7,431 nucleotides of DNA from SAR86 cluster bacterium (lineage in GTDB: Bacteria; Pseudomonadota; Gammaproteobacteria; Magnimaribacterales; D2472): contig JADHNM010000050.1 of NCBI GenBank assembly GCA_016779505.1, forward strand, positions 1 through 7,431, given 5' to 3'. How positions within the stretch are numbered: position 1 is the first letter of the stretch; each line of letters starts with the position of its first letter. A program made the position numbers and the translations under genes. This document shows, piece by piece, positions 5,889 to 7,431 of the stretch. The notes beneath the pieces are model-generated. The model was not told the origin of the DNA. It searched no databases and saw only the letters and a list, made by a program, of their open reading frames with translations.

Positions 5889-7431
5889 TAACTCATTATC
5901 CATTCGTCAATGATATCCTCAAGAATAAATAGAGGAACAATTCCTTGATCTAGAACCACTGTATGAAACTTTTTGATATCAAACTTTTCTCCAAGAGCAT
6001 TTTTAGCTTTTTCTCTTAGTTCTAAAATCTTCAGCATTCCCATTTTGTAGCTAGTGGCTTGACCTGGCCATACAATATAACGCTCAATCTCTACTCTTAC
6101 TTCTGTGTCCGACATACCGGTGGTTTTTTTCATGTAATCCATGGCTTCTTCTCTAGTCCATCTTTTGTAATGCATACCAGTATCTACAACCAATCGATTC
6201 GCTCTAAACATTTCACTTTGCAAGACTCCAAGCTCATCATAAAGATTCTTAGTCATTCCTGCCTCAACAGCTAGTTGCTCTGAATACAATGCCCAGCCTT
6301 CAGTAAAAGCTGAAGTTCTATATCCCATTTTTCTATACAGAGTTAATTTTTCATTTTCTTGATTAAGGGCTATTTGAAAATGATGACCTGGAACAGCCTC
6401 ATGGAATGTAAGTGTTCGCATGCCAAAAGTTGGGGTTTGTTTAATATCATATAAATTTGCATAAAATACACCTGGGCGAGATCCATCAAGACTTGGAGCT
6501 TGATAGTATCCACCTGCAGCAGTTTTTTCTGAATATTCTGGGACAGCTCTTACTTCAACTGGGCTAATTGGAAATCTTTCAAAATAAGGCCTTACATCTT
6601 CTTCAGCTTCTTTAACCATTTGATTGTAATCTGCAATGACAATTTCTTTTCTGTCAGGAGTATCTGCATAAAGAAATTCAGGATTTTCATTAAGATCATT
6701 CATCATTTCGCCGACAGGTTTGTTGACTTCGTAACCAAGCAAGACAAAGATTTCTTTCATGCGATTGCCAATTCTTTCAACTTCTGACAGACCAATCTGA
6801 TGAATCTCTGCAGCCGTATAATCTGTGGTTGTGTAAGATCTAAGTCTTGATGCATAAAAAGCATCTCCATTGGGTTGTGACCAAACACCATGATGTTGAT
6901 TAGCATTAGCATAGTTTGACTCCATGTATTGAAGAATAAGTTCATAACCAGGCTTTACATCAGATGTAATAACTGAGCTGAGCTCATCAAACAAGGATTC
7001 TTTTTTCTGAGCTGAAATTTCAAGCTCACTAACTTTTCTAATAAATACTTGCATCAATGGATTTTCATCATCAGTGTAAGAGAGGAGTTCTTTGAGCTGT
7101 CTGATTACGTGATCAAACACAAACTGAGGAGCAAATATTCCTAACTTTTTTTGCTCTTTCAGCCAGATCAAATCCGATTTCATTGATTCATCAATGAGCC
7201 TAACTCTTTTTATATAATCCGTGGCTTCACGGTAATTACGAACGGGATGAGTGTCTGTCATGAACTCAACAACATTAAGATGATTGCCACTTATTTGATT
7301 AAAAGGATAGGAATGAAATCTAAAGTTTTCAAATCTATCAAGGTTATTTTCAGTATCAAAAATAGCTATTTTTTGTGTAACTCTTTGTGCATCTGTTAAG
7401 CCTGCGGCATCATATTTTTTTAACATCGATA
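5885..7431 (-). CDS. DUF885-family putative zinc metallopeptidase (N-terminus off window)
   Basis: The C-terminal 514 complete codons of a DUF885 protein; the frame is still open at the right edge (a serine codon lies ahead of the ATG at 7424-7426). Family members are about 580-610 residues and often exported, so roughly 70-100 residues including any signal peptide are missing; the ATG at 7426 is probably internal. Counting from it, the family's putative metal-binding motif FHEAVPGHHFQ lies at 341-351 (His342, Glu343, His348, His349), and a conserved acidic block EGWALYSE at 376-383 may supply another ligand. Other family blocks seen are GGYYQAPSLDGSRPG (305-319) and ERYIVWPGQATSYKMG (448-463). 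The HE-x4-H spacing differs from the HExxH of classic zincins. Peptidase activity is inferred; substrates are unknown. It converges on the MASE1-like gene with a 4-base stop overlap and looks intact as far as visible. Confidence 0.9.
   Translation of the reverse strand, partial: SMLKKYDAAGLTDAQRVTQKIAIFDTENNLDRFENFRFHSYPFNQISGNHLNVVEFMTDTHPVRNYREATDYIKRVRLIDESMKSDLIWLKEQKKLGIFAPQFVFDHVIRQLKELLSYTDDENPLMQVFIRKVSELEISAQKKESLFDELSSVITSDVKPGYELILQYMESNYANANQHHGVWSQPNGDAFYASRLRSYTTTDYTAAEIHQIGLSEVERIGNRMKEIFVLLGYEVNKPVGEMMNDLNENPEFLYADTPDRKEIVIADYNQMVKEAEEDVRPYFERFPISPVEVRAVPEYSEKTAAGGYYQAPSLDGSRPGVFYANLYDIKQTPTFGMRTLTFHEAVPGHHFQIALNQENEKLTLYRKMGYRTSAFTEGWALYSEQLAVEAGMTKNLYDELGVLQSEMFRANRLVVDTGMHYKRWTREEAMDYMKKTTGMSDTEVRVEIERYIVWPGQATSYKMGMLKILELREKAKNALGEKFDIKKFHTVVLDQGIVPLFILEDIIDEWIMSY

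Noticed and set aside
6059..6274. Plus-strand open frame inside the DUF885 gene
   Set aside because: A shadow frame of a conserved coding region, including the WPGQATSY block; no recognisable protein.
6757..6945. Second minus-strand open frame within the DUF885 gene
   Set aside because: It overlaps the DUF885 frame on the same strand and has no recognisable features.

Overview
The window reads as ordinary chromosomal DNA of an AT-rich, streamlined gammaproteobacterium. The tesA-ybbA-ybbP gene order, a YadH-type exporter permease, a long-form (two-domain) QueF and a serine tRNA with genome-encoded CCA all point to Gammaproteobacteria. The strong A/T bias, near-zero intergenic space, GTG/TTG starts and missing Shine-Dalgarno sites fit a marine SAR86-like lineage; that placement is inference from style, not a phylogenetic result.

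Layout. (1) 1-1032, plus strand: the C-terminal end of a YadH-like ABC-2 permease, then queF (preQ0 reductase, queuosine pathway), joined by a 4-base GTGA overlap. (2) 1037-1696, minus strand: tesA, a secreted SGNH esterase/lysophospholipase, convergent with queF (4 bases between stop codons). (3) 1665-4795, plus strand: ybbA and ybbP, an ABC ATPase and its ten-helix MacB/FtsX-superfamily permease, again with a 4-base GTGA overlap. tesA and ybbA diverge and their 5' ends overlap by 32 bp. (4) 4830-4919: tRNA-Ser(GGA). (5) 4920-5008: the only sizeable intergenic gap, holding a near-perfect 16-bp palindrome on a candidate promoter. (6) 5009-5888, plus strand: a small MarR-type winged-helix regulator and a five-helix membrane protein resembling a shortened, stand-alone MASE1 sensor domain. 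(7) 5885-7431, minus strand: a DUF885-family putative metallopeptidase whose N-terminus lies beyond the right edge; its stop codon overlaps that of the membrane protein.

How the genes fit together. YbbA and YbbP should form one membrane complex, and TesA is its long-standing genomic partner in this class; YadH plus an off-window ATPase would form a separate exporter. The least characterised unit is the MarR/MASE1-like pair, which may be a small autoregulated sensing operon. No mobile element, CRISPR array, phage gene or clear rho-independent terminator was seen, and nothing here is convincingly a wholly new system. The best leads are the palindrome with its regulator/membrane-protein pair, and the nested tesA/ybbA start region.
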